NCBI RefSeq assembly: GCF_037975245.1
Contig: NC_092578.1
Location: 14,368,321-14,432,320, forward strand
Source of the DNA: Apostichopus japonicus
Lineage: Eukaryota; Echinodermata; Holothuroidea; Aspidochirotida; Stichopodidae
Length of the DNA: 64,000 nt
Direction of reading: 5' to 3'
Shown: one piece after another, positions 47,461 through 58,724 of the stretch
Numbering within the stretch: the stretch's first letter is position 1
Layout: the number at the start of each line of letters is the position of its first letter
The notes under the pieces: generated by a model
Seen by the model: the letters and a program-made list of their open reading frames with translations, nothing else
Database searches by the model: none
What the model was told of the DNA's origin: nothing
Program-made: the position numbers and the translations under genes

Positions 47461-47907
47461 CTGTAATCGGAAAATCAAAGGTCATTTCGCTTTGACTTCT
47501 TTGCTTCTGATATCAGCACGGATCAATAGCAGCATGATGACATACTGGTCTTCCTGTCGATTAATGTAGGACTATGCTATATTCATCACGCAACCTACAG
47601 CAATAAGCCTCTACAACAAAACTTATGTTTGAAATGAGCATGATAAGAATTTTAAGACAGAAACTCTCAATATTCATTTTAATATCTTCAGATTGAGAGT
47701 ATCGCCTTACAACTTTACAATGCGCTTTCATGTAGGATTATTACTGGTTGTGCTTTATAACTTATAAGTCATGTCCACTTACCTGTTTCTTTGGAAATTC
47801 TCGATTTTGCTTGTTGTAGTCTATATTTCAATGGATGCTCGGTGGTATATTGGGGTGCCGGGGATATATGAAATAAAGAAACATGAAGAAACTACAAGAA
47901 CAATGAA

Positions 47908-48193
47908 GGGGTCGCTTGACATAGTTGAACCCGGGGTCATAATTGGTTCTTAGTACACAAGGCGAGGTGGAGAAGGACGGGACTTTCCGACAGTTCTTCT
48001 TAGGGGTTGCTTGACATAATTTTAATCGGTGTCATGCCTGGTTCTTAGTACACACGGCAAAGTGGAGAAGGACGGGACTTTCCGACGGTGCTTCTTAGGG
48101 GTCGCTTGACATTATTGTACCCGGTGTCATGCCATGATTCTTAGTACACAAGGCAAGGTGGAGAATGACGGGACTTTCCGACGGTTCTTCTAT
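47908..48193 (+). repeat. three 95-bp tandem repeats
   Basis: Units start at 47908, 48003 and 48098 with GGGGTCGCTTGACAT or GGGGTTGCTTGACAT, and each holds GTTCTTAGTACACA-like and GACGGGACTTTCCGAC segments. The exact 95-bp spacing and high identity indicate recent slippage or unequal exchange. Confidence 0.9.
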
Positions 48194-48199
48194 TAGAAG

Positions 48200-49872
48200 C
48201 GACACTCGTTGGTGGTTTAGAAAGTTTCAGTGGTTAGTGGCGACTTGCAACATGTCTCTAACGTTAATGCAATGATTTTATTATCGAAAATGGTTCAATA
48301 TAACGAACCCAGCAAATCTTCCAACTTCCCTTATATCGCTGAGGTATCTGTCTTTATATCCTTTCCAACTCGTAGCTTAGAGCTAACGGAATGGACGTAT
48401 TTGTATCTATTCATCATTATCGTCACAGTAGCATGACTTTATATTGAATGATATGTCTAGCGCTACTTGATGAAGTAATTGTGGCCAATGGTTTTTGCTT
48501 CAATTAATTTGAGGAGATTGATACAGAGATCGCATACGTAAGTAAGTCCACTATTTCCTTCATCTGATATGGAAGTGCTAGTTGTAGACATACAAGAGGT
48601 TACACGCATCTTTAAAGTTTATTTCCACAATCTGTAAAGTGGTGTATTACAAATCGGCCAATATCTCGTTAAGAGGTTAACGCGTTATGTCCAGACTAAC
48701 GTCTCCTGTGTAACCTTACTACAAAATGACTGCCTTCCGATAATCATATTTATTATAGATATTATACTTCACCCGTGAATGTGAGGAAACAGTTGGTTTT
48801 CACAATATGAATTAAACTGTCGAAAGCCGTATGCTGCATACAGGATGCAAGGGCGGCGGAAGCACTTTTAATCTGGGGGGGGGGGGGGGGCACCGACATC
48901 AAAGGGCACTTAGCAGAAATTCGATTGGACTGATGCAGCCTTATATTTAGTACCCTTTATAACTCCTATTGTATTATCTTATTTGCGTATACACATCACT
49001 CCATCAACGCCCCCCCCCCCCCCCCGTTTCAAGGAAAATATGCATACTAGCACTGCAATATCCAATGTGCAAATTGGGAAATAAGGAACAAGTTTTCTTT
49101 TGAGACAAAATGAAGTGAAATCATGCTAGTTGCTAATGTAGTAATCTTCCGAATTAGAGTTTTTTTCTTGTTAATATCTTAACAATTTTTTTCCATTCGA
49201 AATAGCTTTGAGTTTGACCTACAGAAATTCAATAAAAGTCAGGGGAGTAGCCATGATTTGCAAATTTGTATGGACCACTATCTGAGCGGAGCGCCACCAC
49301 CGTTTGGCGCGGAGCGCACAAGACAATTTTTGGTTTTACAATGCCCTCATATGGCCGGGAACGGCCCTTCCCGAGTGTTCATTCTGGTTCCCTGGCCTCT
49401 TGCTAAAAGACACTCTTGCCAAAGAACACGCATTCCATTAGATGGACAAGTTACTTAGTTTCATTATTAAACGTATGCCTACCTGCAAAGAATCACCGGA
49501 GCAAGTTGCACCTGTTTCCAAAATAATGGGTTGGTTACTTTGGTTTATAGTCTACCTTATCTCAAATAGGACTCTTATTTACTCATTTATTTATTCACTT
49601 ATTGAATAAAAACTGGTGAAAGAGTAACATTACAATTTACGTCACATGTAAAATAGTATCTGTCATCAGTCCCAGCGTAGATTAAAATGTAAAAATGTAT
49701 TTACTATTATCTATGAGAACTGAAAATAAGCATTTCATTCAGTAATCTAGTGACTACTTTAATATCTATGATCCATGCCATTAAATATGTAAGAGTAAAC
49801 ACATTAGTCAACATATTACCAAACTGTATTTAAAATCGTTATTTGTTTCCACACCAGTACATTTTAGATATG
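48200..49872. other. no gene; hAT-like fragments
   Basis: 48848 starts CAAGGGCGGCGGAAGC, like a hAT-type end, but no partner end was found. The block GAGCGGAGCGCCACCACC...TTGGCGCGGAGCGCAC at 49269-49320 is shared with elements elsewhere. G and C runs lie near 48878-48889 and 49012-49025. Short ORFs are not supported. Confidence 0.5.
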
Positions 49873-49962
49873 TCATCAAACGGCCGAAGTGCTATTATTT
49901 TAAGTGCAATGCATATAACTTATATGCATTGCACTTAAAGTAGCACATCGGCCGTTGGATGA
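49873..49962. repeat. 90-bp near-perfect palindrome
   Basis: Left arm TCATCAAACGGCCGA, GTGCTA, TTTAAGTGCAATGCATATAA; right arm TTATATGCATTGCACTTAAA, TAGCAC, TCGGCCGTTGGATGA. The arms are about 44 nt with a minimal loop and a few mismatches. RNA from either strand would form a long hairpin. It may be a small fold-back element or a hairpin RNA locus. Confidence 0.85.
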
Positions 49963-50165
49963 AGGTTTCAGGTGTAGCAATTTTGAATTCTTAAATATTC
50001 TAATTATGTTAACATTTCATATCGCAATTTTGGAAGATTTGGAAGATACTTAGCTTTCAATCGCAATATTTTATGTCAAAATTCTGACGTTCATTGTCAC
50101 AATTTAGGTGGTTCATCGCGATAATTCAAAACTTTATCTTGATATTTTTAATTCAACGTTTCATC

Positions 50166-50380
50166 TCACAATATTTCAGTACCGTCTCTAAATTCTAGGT
50201 TTATCACAACCGCTGGACATTTGATCTCGAACGTTTGTCGTATAATGTAAAACCTGTCTACATTTCTTCTAACAGAAATTAACCAAGTACCACCCGGTAG
50301 TAACGCATTTGGTCGAACACCTGCAGGTGGTGTATCTTGAATCTTTGGCGTTGTATATATCTCAAAAGACAACATTTTAG
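50166..50380 (-). CDS. candidate terminal exon, unknown domain
   Basis: A minus-strand open block after acceptor GTTTCTAG, phase 1, running about 70 codons to TGA at 50166-50168: MLSFEIYTTPKIQDTPP, LPGGTWLISVRRNVDRFYII, EIKCPAVVINLEFRDG. It has protein-like composition and the phase 1 acceptor typical of the neighbouring sushi and LDLa exons. It lies next to the right segmental copy, where the left copy has its LDLa exon, so it may be the 3' exon of that gene. No domain is recognised. Confidence 0.35.
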
Positions 50381-51731
50381 CTAGAAACTACAACATTTTA
50401 ATACTATAATATCTACATTAAACTTGAACAATTTGACGGATTATGAGAATAAAAGAGATTAATTTTTTTTCAGTTGCTCAATGTGCGGTGTCAGCTTTTA
50501 TGACTCTTGAGCTAGGAGTTGTCACTATGGGAATTTCAAGACACTTTGTCAAGACAAAGCTAGATTTTCGTCTGGAAAATCTGCCGGCAAATGCCCCATA
50601 ACACCACATCCCCACGCACTCCCCTGTCTTCGCCTCCCATTGCACATTTCTGTCATTAAGGCCCCATAAGAAACTAATGCAGGACTAATATTTGTGCTAG
50701 CAGTTTTCTCTGTTCATATAATCCCAAGGGCATATATTAAAAAGATATAAAAAGTTGCGTGATAAAACAATGGTCAATTGTCAATCTTGGCCAAATTTGT
50801 GGCAAAAGATGTGTCGCAAACTACTCTTTATATCAGTTAGGTTTATGGACTGATAGGGAAATGCCAACCCCATATACCCGAAAATTTATTTACCCACAAA
50901 TTTAGTTACTTTACCCCTGACCCTATGACGTTCACTGAGGTACTATTTAATATGCTGAGACACAACCTTGGACATGTTTGAAGACCATCGGTGTTATACA
51001 GTTTCGCGACACACCTGTTGTGATATTTTACACATCGAGGGACCAAATAAATAAGAATCAGAATAGAAACGCTTTATTGCGTGATGCCATCTCCCAGATC
51101 GTAATACATGAACGTACGGTGACCTGTATGGATCGCAGGTATATGCTTGTTACAACACCCACCACCTCCTTACACAAACATACACACAACCTGACACATT
51201 ACGTCAACTTGCCTCTTCCCCCCCCCCCCCTCCTCAATGGAACCTTCTCCACGTATCCCTGCATCACCATGATGGACCTCTTAGTTCTCGTGTATATTCA
51301 ACAACATACATTTCCATCGCTTTCTTTGCTACGTTTTCATTATATGCACATTATATGTATAGGGATGAGATAAGGATGATCTTTTGGTTATGAACATGCC
51401 ATACTGATATAATAGCTGAAAATGTCATAACCATATAGAAAGTAATGGCGGTTTGACTGTCCCTTGTTTTTAAAGACTCTTACAGCGTTTTAATGGGCGT
51501 CAAATGTAAAAGATCATGAGGTCAGTGAGATCAAGGCTCATCTACTTATAACGTGGTGGATCTATGTTTATCGATGTGTCCCAGAATTATGATATCATAA
51601 TGGTCATATACCCGCATTTTGGGATAAGATCTGGAACTCTATGGCTTCCGTACATGTTTCACATTGGGAATTTGTATCTGTAAAAAGTTCCTTCAATTGA
51701 AGAGTATGTATACTAAGAAATAAACCATTAA

Positions 51732-52293
51732 AAGATTGTTTCAGGTGTCATACATGTTTATGTTATATGAAAGAGGACAATAAAAGAAAGACAATGGTGA
51801 AAAAAAACTGTTTAAATATCTCTTTCGGTTAAAGAGATATTCAAGTGTAAAGTTTTATCACATTGTGTAGAAACTGCTAAAATCTGACTAGCTGTGATGT
51901 CACATCCTCACATTCCTGAAAAGTCTTTGTTTTTTCTCTTAATATTTTGTGAGATTTCATGACTTTCAACCAAAATATATGTCAGGAGATCACATATTTG
52001 TGAAAGGAAGTATTTGAGATTAAACATCTGAAGAATTTTTGATTATATTATTTTCAAATGTGTTAAAAAATGTAAATAATTTTTCAAGAAATATATTCAC
52101 AAATGTTAAGGAAGTGAGGAAGTGACATCACACCCTCACAGTTAGTCTTTCTACACCAGTAGTTTTCAAAGAAGCTGTGATATCTTCAAAGTGTCATATC
52201 TCCTTAACAGCACATGCTATCATGGTAGTTTCTTCACTCTTCTTTTTGTCTTTTTGTGCTCTTTCATACATATCAAACACCTGAACCAATCTC
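51732..52293. mobile_element. TTAA-flanked MITE, piggyBac-like
   Basis: A 562-bp insertion absent from the left segmental copy. Its ends AAGATTGTTTCAGGTGT and the complement of ACACCTGAACCAATCTC match in 15 of 17 positions, and TTAA lies on both sides (51728-51731 and 52294-52297). TTAA target sites are the hallmark of piggyBac. No transposase is encoded. Confidence 0.7.
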
Positions 52294-53760
52294 TTAAAGT
52301 TTTCGAAATTTGACGTTATTTTTATAATAATTCTATTAGTGAGAACGGAAAATGGAATTTCTTTGGGATATTCTTTTGATGGTCAACGAGCCACTATGTG
52401 AGGAAAATGTATCTTCTTTCGGCTGAGTGTGTTATAACTGACCGGTAGTTACATGCATGGTAAGAAAGACGCAAACAATTCGTTGAAAGCAGGTTCCTTG
52501 ATATGTTGTAATCTTATCCAATCATGCAATGCACTGAGCATAAGATATTGTGCTATATATCGACAATTTGTGCAAAAATGGAATAGCTGCCCACATCATA
52601 CCTTGAAGCGCTGACCTGAAACTCGTTGGATTGGACTCGCTAAGATGTGGGGGGAGGGGGGGGGGTCGGAGTGGTACAATAGCGTGACACAATACGATGG
52701 GAGGACTTATGTTTTGTTTTTTAGGTAAGGGGTCAAAAAGCAGTGTGTGAGACGTAACTATGTGTGTATGCGTGTGAAAATGAAAATGTGTCACGAACTC
52801 CTCCAAGGGACAGATTGGCTTTAAACACAGTGAGTGTGTACATTCGTATGGGATGTCGTGTTCATGTTAAGTATGACGTTAAATATTCAAAGGTCAAACT
52901 ACCAGTTACCAAACACAGACCTTTTGGGCTGTTAAGCGGATACCCAAATGACAAATTGGCCGAAATCTTCGAAACTGTGCGGGATATCAGACTCTGCAAT
53001 TAAACAGCTCATTGTAAAACGCAAAAGATCACTTGATCATATATCGTCAATGGTCAAAAGGTCAAGGTAAATTTCAGCTAAATATGTTGTGGGAGCTACT
53101 TCTTGAAGGTAACTCAAACTTGGTGAGTATGTACTTGGCCATGGGACGCTGTGCCTACATGACTAAGTCAGGTCTCGGGGTAAAGTGTCTAAGGTAGCAA
53201 TAATTGACCATTGACCATTTAATAAATACAATAATGACAAAACCCATGTTAAAATGTCAGAGACTGTAGATTTACAGTGTACTATTTAATTTAAAACGAC
53301 AATGATCACATCGCCGATGGATATGTTCAACGGCTTAATTTCGGCAAGATCTCTGCACGTACTAATATTCAAGGCGGTAGTACTGCAAACTTGGTGGGTC
53401 ATGTTGGTAACATTTTGGGATGAGATCTGTAACTCCATAGATTGCTTACTTGTTACGTTTGCACTAGCGTTTTATAGTCTTGGGGTCGAGTATTGCGAGC
53501 GTAGCGTTCCCACATCCTCTTTGTGAGAACCAGAGAAATGCGCATTTGTGCTAATGACAAGCACCTCTTTTTGAGCAATTTTTAATTGCAATTAAATGCC
53601 ATTTTGTTGAAGAACCTTCAAAAACTGGAAGTTGTGGTAAAGAATGCACATCAAATAGTCCATATTGAGGGGACATTTTGAGGTGAAGTCACATGTCCTA
53701 GGTCCATCGAAGCTAATGCTCCCCAGCCCCATGTCCCACCACAGACTGAACCCTTTCCGT

Positions 53761-54124
53761 CAGTGGCGTAGGAAGGTACTTTTGAGTGGGGGGCTGAACA
53801 CTGATTGTCCGCCTGGGGGAGGGTTCTAAGGGGAGGGGGTGTCCCCCTCCCCCTTTGGATTTGTTTGCACTTCCAGGTGGCCTCAAATGCAGTTTGGTGC
53901 AATATAGTACACTTCAACACCCACTCCATTTTGTAAATAGTTTTCACCTGGCCTTAGATGCAATTTGGTGCTCCAAATGAGATTTTTCATTTATTGAGAT
54001 GTGAAAAAGAGGTTTTCTGACTTGCCAAGCGGGGGTGGGGGCGGAATGATACTTCCGCCCCACCATATTTTTCACAGGGAGGGTTGGCGCCCCGCCCCAA
54101 GCCCCCCGGGTTCCTACGCCCTTG
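53761..54124 (-). mobile_element. hAT-like element, same family as 35720-36075
   Basis: A 364-bp element reading CAGTGGCGTAGGAAGG to GGTTCCTACGCCCTTG, the reverse complement order of 35720-36075. It is flanked by CTTTCCGT and CTTTCAGT, an 8-bp duplication with one mismatch. The left segmental copy near 26741-26755 is the empty site. Confidence 0.85.
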
Positions 54125-54160
54125 CTTTCAGTCGCTTCTGTGAATGCTTACAGAAGATGT

Positions 54161-54887
54161 AAAACACATCTCCAAGGTATCATGCAGAGCTGGACAGAAA
54201 CTGGGTGCCCTGAGGAAAGTTGCAAACAAATTGGACATCAGGGAACGAGCAACAGTGTACAAGGTTCAGGTCCGTAGCGTGATGGAGTATGCCTCTCTTT
54301 CATGGATGAGTGCCTCACCCACCACCTTAGGACTACTCGATCCAGAAGAAGGCCCTTCGCATCATTGGCACAAGTGAGGAGAAAGCACAAACTGAGTTGA
54401 ACATCTCATCTCTTCACCAAAGACGTCAGGTGGCAGCAGCGACTGTTCTCTATTAGATGCACACCAACTCGTGCCCACCGGACCTAAAGGCAATGCTACC
54501 ACAAACCTTTGTAGCTAGACGAGCTACACGCTCTAGCTTGTCGATGCCCGGCCATGCTTTCACAGAACCAGTTTCGAGGACAGTCTCCACTGGCAGGACC
54601 TTCATTCACTCTGCGGTACATGTATGGATAACTTTACCAGACAGCGTAGTTGGTGACATTTCTGACAACGGTGCTCAGTCCTTCAAGTGCAGGGTGCATC
54701 AGCATCTTATTTTCTGTGCCTGATGCTGTAGTAAGCCCCTCCCTTCTAGTTGTTCTAAGTTGCTGTGGACCACTGATTGGCCCATGTGGATTTCCTTTAT
54801 AGTACCCTGTTGTCTATATTTGGTCTTGACTTCTGTCAATCTGCATGGGCTATTGTTCACTTTAGCATTTTATAAAAATAAAAATAT
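54161..54887 (+). mobile_element. 5'-truncated LINE insertion
   Basis: Encodes the C-terminal part of a non-LTR retrotransposon ORF2: RAGQKLGALRKVANKLD, VYKVQVRSVMEYASLSWM, then in another frame KKALRIIG and LPDSVVGDISDNGAQSFKC. There is a frameshift near 54342 and a stop near 54453, so it is inactive. The 3' end is A-rich (AAAAATAAAAATAT). The left segmental copy reads through the site at 26781-26788, so this is a clean insertion after the duplication. The clade resembles I/Jockey-type elements, from memory. Confidence 0.85.
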
Positions 54888-55583
54888 ATCTGGTTTTGCA
54901 TTACTGATTTAGCTTTGTGAAGTATATTCTCGAGATATTTGGAGCGATGTGGTTGACATATAAATATGAATACAAATATGACCTTGTAATTTACGTGGAA
55001 GCAAGTCCGAGTCCATGTTTCCCATGTTTCGAGTTAACAAGTTTTGTTTACTCAGCTGTAACAAATTGTATTGATTTCCAGTATTGATTGACGCTCCGGC
55101 ATACAAGTTCGAAGGAGGAATGTATTGGATCTGACATATAGTGATCGCATGTCGTTTCCCTTGCTTGTATAGTCTACGCGAATTTGAAACAAAGAAGATG
55201 TTGGAGTACAACAGATTTTCTTTTTAAGGTCAGATAATGCCAATAAACCCACACTCGGGTCCTTTCTACACAGCCTCGTCCGAGTCCAAGTCCTTTAAAG
55301 CAGCATTTTGCGTCCTTTTCTATGCTTTTCCTCAACCTCACTGACTCCACTATGCCATAACGACATACTTAACTAGCTTATCTACTTAAATCTTACTTCA
55401 CATGGTGGCATAAAAGTCGAAAAATTTGCAACTTTCAACTTTGTTTTATTCAAGATATTAACCGTTTGAACCCAATAAACCTCGCCCATAATATGAATAT
55501 TTAAACACTACGAACGTCATTGACCAATACAACACCATGCTTGATTTGTGTACAGTCTATATTGATTCCCAGATTTTACTCAC

Positions 55584-55787
55584 CACTAGGTATACACGTC
55601 AGCGATCCATCACTCCAGTCACCATTGCCCAAGCAGCTTCGCTGAATTTCTCTTGTACCATCGATAGGTACGTTGCCGGAAGAACACGAGATCGTTGCAA
55701 CTGTCCCAAATACTAATGTTGACGGATCTAAGGTGACATCTGCATTATCTACTTGAACTAGGGTTACATCACAGTAGTTCTCTCGTG
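55584..55787 (-). CDS. sushi (CCP)-like domain exon, third cluster
   Basis: A 204-nt minus-strand exon, acceptor TTTTTACAATTAAG, donor GTGAGT, phase 1-1. It encodes about 68 residues with four sushi cysteines: NYCDVTLVQV, ATISCSSGNVP, QRSCLGNGDW with the tryptophan, and LTCIPS. The region before the second cysteine is longer than in the other exons. It is too short in open frame from any ATG to be caught by simple ORF finding. It is downstream of the split WAP-like exon at 59.6-60.9 kb on the same strand. Confidence 0.78.
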
Positions 55788-56089
55788 CTTAATTGTAAAA
55801 AGAGAATTGAAAACTAAAAGTCAGAGAACTAAGTTGAATCAACTTTCATAAAATACCTTACCACGTTTGATCACTGGCCGCTATCCCTATAACGTCATAT
55901 AGAAACACTACATCATATGCATACACACTCCAGGTTTTAAGTCCATCTGCCTTGCGGTTTATAGGAGTTCGTGAAAAGCGTAGGCTATATAATCGCACAC
56001 ATATAACATGTTACGTTGACCCCAACCCATCACTGGAAAGCCCCCCTACCTCTCATGTCATTTGCTAGTAACACGTACCGCCTTCTAAT

Positions 56090-57891
56090 CACTGGCGGAT
56101 CCAAGGGGGGCCAAGGGGGTCCATGGCCCCCCCCCAAAGGTGAGCCAAAAAATGTTTCCGAACATCCGCTAAATCATATGATTGGAAATTTAAAATTCGA
56201 AAGGAATAGCAGTGGTAGACTAGTCTAAACCTTTTCGTTTTCTGGTTTAAATCTAAATGCAGAGCTCCCAACTGACCCGCAATTCGCGGGAATTAGACCC
56301 GCATTCTAACACCCAAACCCGCTGACCCGCACAAGCGTCCGAAAAAACCGCATTGTAATTGTCAAGTATACATAAAATAATTTGCATCAATTTTTGACTT
56401 AGCAACCATCATTTCTTTAGCATTTAGCATAATAGAGTATAAAACCTCCTTTACAGCATCATTTGAACCTCAAATTAGCCTATATTTCTTTTCATTGGGG
56501 CGAGCAGCGAACATTTTCATGGCCACGGGAAAGAATGAATTATCACCTACTATTCAATTTATTGATGTTACACACAAAAAAATGCATATTTCTCCGAAAA
56601 TTTTGGGTGACAAAAGCCTTTCTAAGTGCCACCATTTTACATGTAGGCATCACCAGGATTCCAACAAAATCAAAAGGGGAGGGGGACACCCCCTCCCCTT
56701 ATACCCTTCCCCCAGGACGGCGATTCGTGGCATGGACCAGCATTTGCCTTCTCAAGAGTTGGGAGCTATGTAAAATGTATGCCATGGGCGGCGATCCTGG
56801 GGGGGGGGGAGGGGGATATATCCCCCATGAAAATGGGTGGAGGGGATGTACTACATCATATCCCCCCCCCCACCAAATGCCAGGGATAAGAATATTTTCA
56901 TGCCTACATTTATGTATCATCGTGAATGTACGGCTCTTTTTTAGCTTCATTTCTCGCCTACCATAAACGCAGTGCGATCTTTTCAAATAAACCGTCTTTA
57001 TCTTTATCACGGTATTGATATAGTACATATATGCACCCTCATAGTATTCATATAGGACCTATAGTAGGCCTATACACGTACATGTTCCCTCGAACAGCTG
57101 AGAATCTCATGTTACCAGGGTAATGCTTAATACACGTTTCACCTGGATGCCCTAGCAATCGGTACCTAGGAACGTAACTATGTGTAATTGTGTATTGCAT
57201 GTGTATAGGCCTATAATAGCCTGCATGAGGCCATTTTCTTCATCGAATAATATAAAAGAGCTCTCGAACATTCTAACGTAGCGCCTGAAACAAGATTGAT
57301 AGGGGCAATTTTCCCAAAATAACACCCGAAATTTAAAAAAAAAAGTATTTTGGATCCTGATTATGAGATATTTCGGACATGATATCCCTATTTTAAAGTT
57401 GGGTATATGCCTCTTGGAAACCTTGGGAAGTGCCGTTTCCTGCCATCTAGAGGGTTTGTAAATCCCCAAATTTTCTTGTACGCTTCGCGCCAACCCATGG
57501 TGGCGCTACGCTTAGATAGTCAACAAGGTCATATCCCCCCCACTCGGAAATACGGATCGCCGCCCATGAATGTATGAGCATGATGATTTACAGTTTAACA
57601 CAATTTGGCAGTTACAGGCTGGTTGTAAGAAAATTATAACCCATGAGAAATAAAATTTCTTGAGAAAGATGATCCCAACTTTGTTTTATAAATATTTTAG
57701 AAAATTACACCTGGGAAACATTTTTTTTACAAGTAAATTAACATCACCATTGTACACTTTTGTCGCACCAAATTGCATCTGAGGGCATTCAGCAATAGAA
57801 AATTTTCCAAAGGGGAGGGGGCAACCCCTCCCCCATATCACTCTAATGCCACTTTGGCCCCTCCCAAACAAAGGCCCTGGATCCGCCAGTG
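56090..57891. mobile_element. 1.8-kb hAT-like element
   Basis: The ends CACTGGCGGATCCA and TGGATCCGCCAGTG are perfect inverted repeats, flanked by the perfect 8-bp duplication CTTCTAAT (56082-56089 and 57892-57899). It contains another complete element at 56782-57568 and the shared subterminal sequence AAATTGCATCTGAGGGCAT near 57770. Several ORFs of 60-167 codons here cross G/C runs and have no domain; none is called. Confidence 0.9.
56782..57568. mobile_element. nested hAT-like element
   Basis: A 787-bp element inside 56090-57891, flanked by the perfect 8-bp duplication AATGTATG (56774-56781 and 57569-57576). Its ends read CCATGGGCGGCGATCC and GGATCGCCGCCCATG. It carries the GCGCCAACCCATGGTGGCGC block near 57488-57508. 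No transposase is encoded. Confidence 0.88.
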
Positions 57892-57936
57892 CTTCTAATG
57901 CACAATAACACACCAAGTTTCAGTTAGCTTCCACCG

Positions 57937-58724
57937 CTAACATAACATAACATAACATAACAAGTAATATAACAATTAATATTTATATAGCGCTATTCCA
58001 TCTAGATCATAGCGCTTGAGACACAGACACAAATTAGCATGGAAATAGGTGAGTCTTAAGATTACTACGAAATTGAGAGATATTGTCAGTTTCTCTTATA
58101 GTACGAGGGAGATTGTTCCATGACTGTGGACCGGCTACACTGAACGATTTCTGACCCAAGACCTTGTTCGTTCTAGGAACATTCAAGCGGGTTATGTCAT
58201 GAGTAGAGCGGAGAGTTCTTTGAGGAGTATATGGTGACAGTAGATTGGATAAATAAACAGGTGCAGTATTGTTCATGGATTTAAAGACAAAAAGACAGAG
58301 TTTAAACTGAATCCTTTCCCTTATTGGCAGCCAGTGGAGTTCTTTAAGTGTTGGAGTAATGTGATCTCTCTTGGATATGGAACATACCAACCGGGCAGCA
58401 TTGTTCTGCAATCTTTGAACTCTGTCCAATTCATGTTCCGTGGCACCAAAAAGAAGAAGATTTCCATAGTCGAGCCGAGAGATGACTAAAGCCCTGACGA
58501 CATGATGGAGAGTTTCTTTATCAAGATATCTCTTTATTCTCCGGATGTTTCTTAACTGGAAATGTGTTCATTGACAGAGGCTAGATATTTGTTTAGTCAT
58601 AGTCATATTTGCATCAAACATTATGCCCAAGTTCCGAACCGACTGTGTTGGTTCAATATGTGCATCACCGATTTTCAGTAACACAGGTGGCAGTTTCTGA
58701 AGAAAGTGTTGTGAGGAGGACATT
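57937..58724 (-). mobile_element. CR1-like LINE 3' end with microsatellite tail
   Basis: The minus-strand frame encodes LPPVLLKIGDAHIEP, VRNLGIMFDANMTM, IRRIKRYLDKETLHHVV, SRLDYGNLLLFG, RVQRLQNNAARLV, LHWLPIRERIQFKL and FSVAGPQSWNNLPR, the familiar C-terminal motif series of CR1-type reverse-transcriptase proteins, ending at 58034. One in-frame TGA (58568-58570) breaks it. The 3' UTR holds AGCGCTATATAAATATTAAT and ends in (ATGTT)n, read on plus as (ACATA)n at about 57937-57961, a typical microsatellite 3' tail. It is interrupted at 58725 by a hAT-like insertion and probably continues past 59029. Confidence 0.88.

Larger units (their letters stand above)
50915..55300. repeat. segmental duplication, right copy (paired with 20080-27000)
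   Basis: Collinear with the left copy apart from insertions. It lacks the 4.66-kb CACTG element and carries three elements that the left copy lacks (51732-52293, 53761-54124, 54161-54887). About 130 bp near 51145-51300, including a C run, is also extra. The sushi exon equivalent to 27022-27213 is absent: past 54990 the sequence passes directly into the module also seen at 27.3 and 34.5 kb. Confidence 0.8.

Noticed and set aside
47771-47953. Plus-strand ORF beginning with a leader-like MSTYLFLWKFSILLVVV
   Set aside because: No following exon or donor, it enters the 95-bp repeat array, and the opposite strand has a better exon signal.
56463-56966. 167-codon plus ORF
   Set aside because: Lies across two nested transposons and several G/C runs, with no domain.
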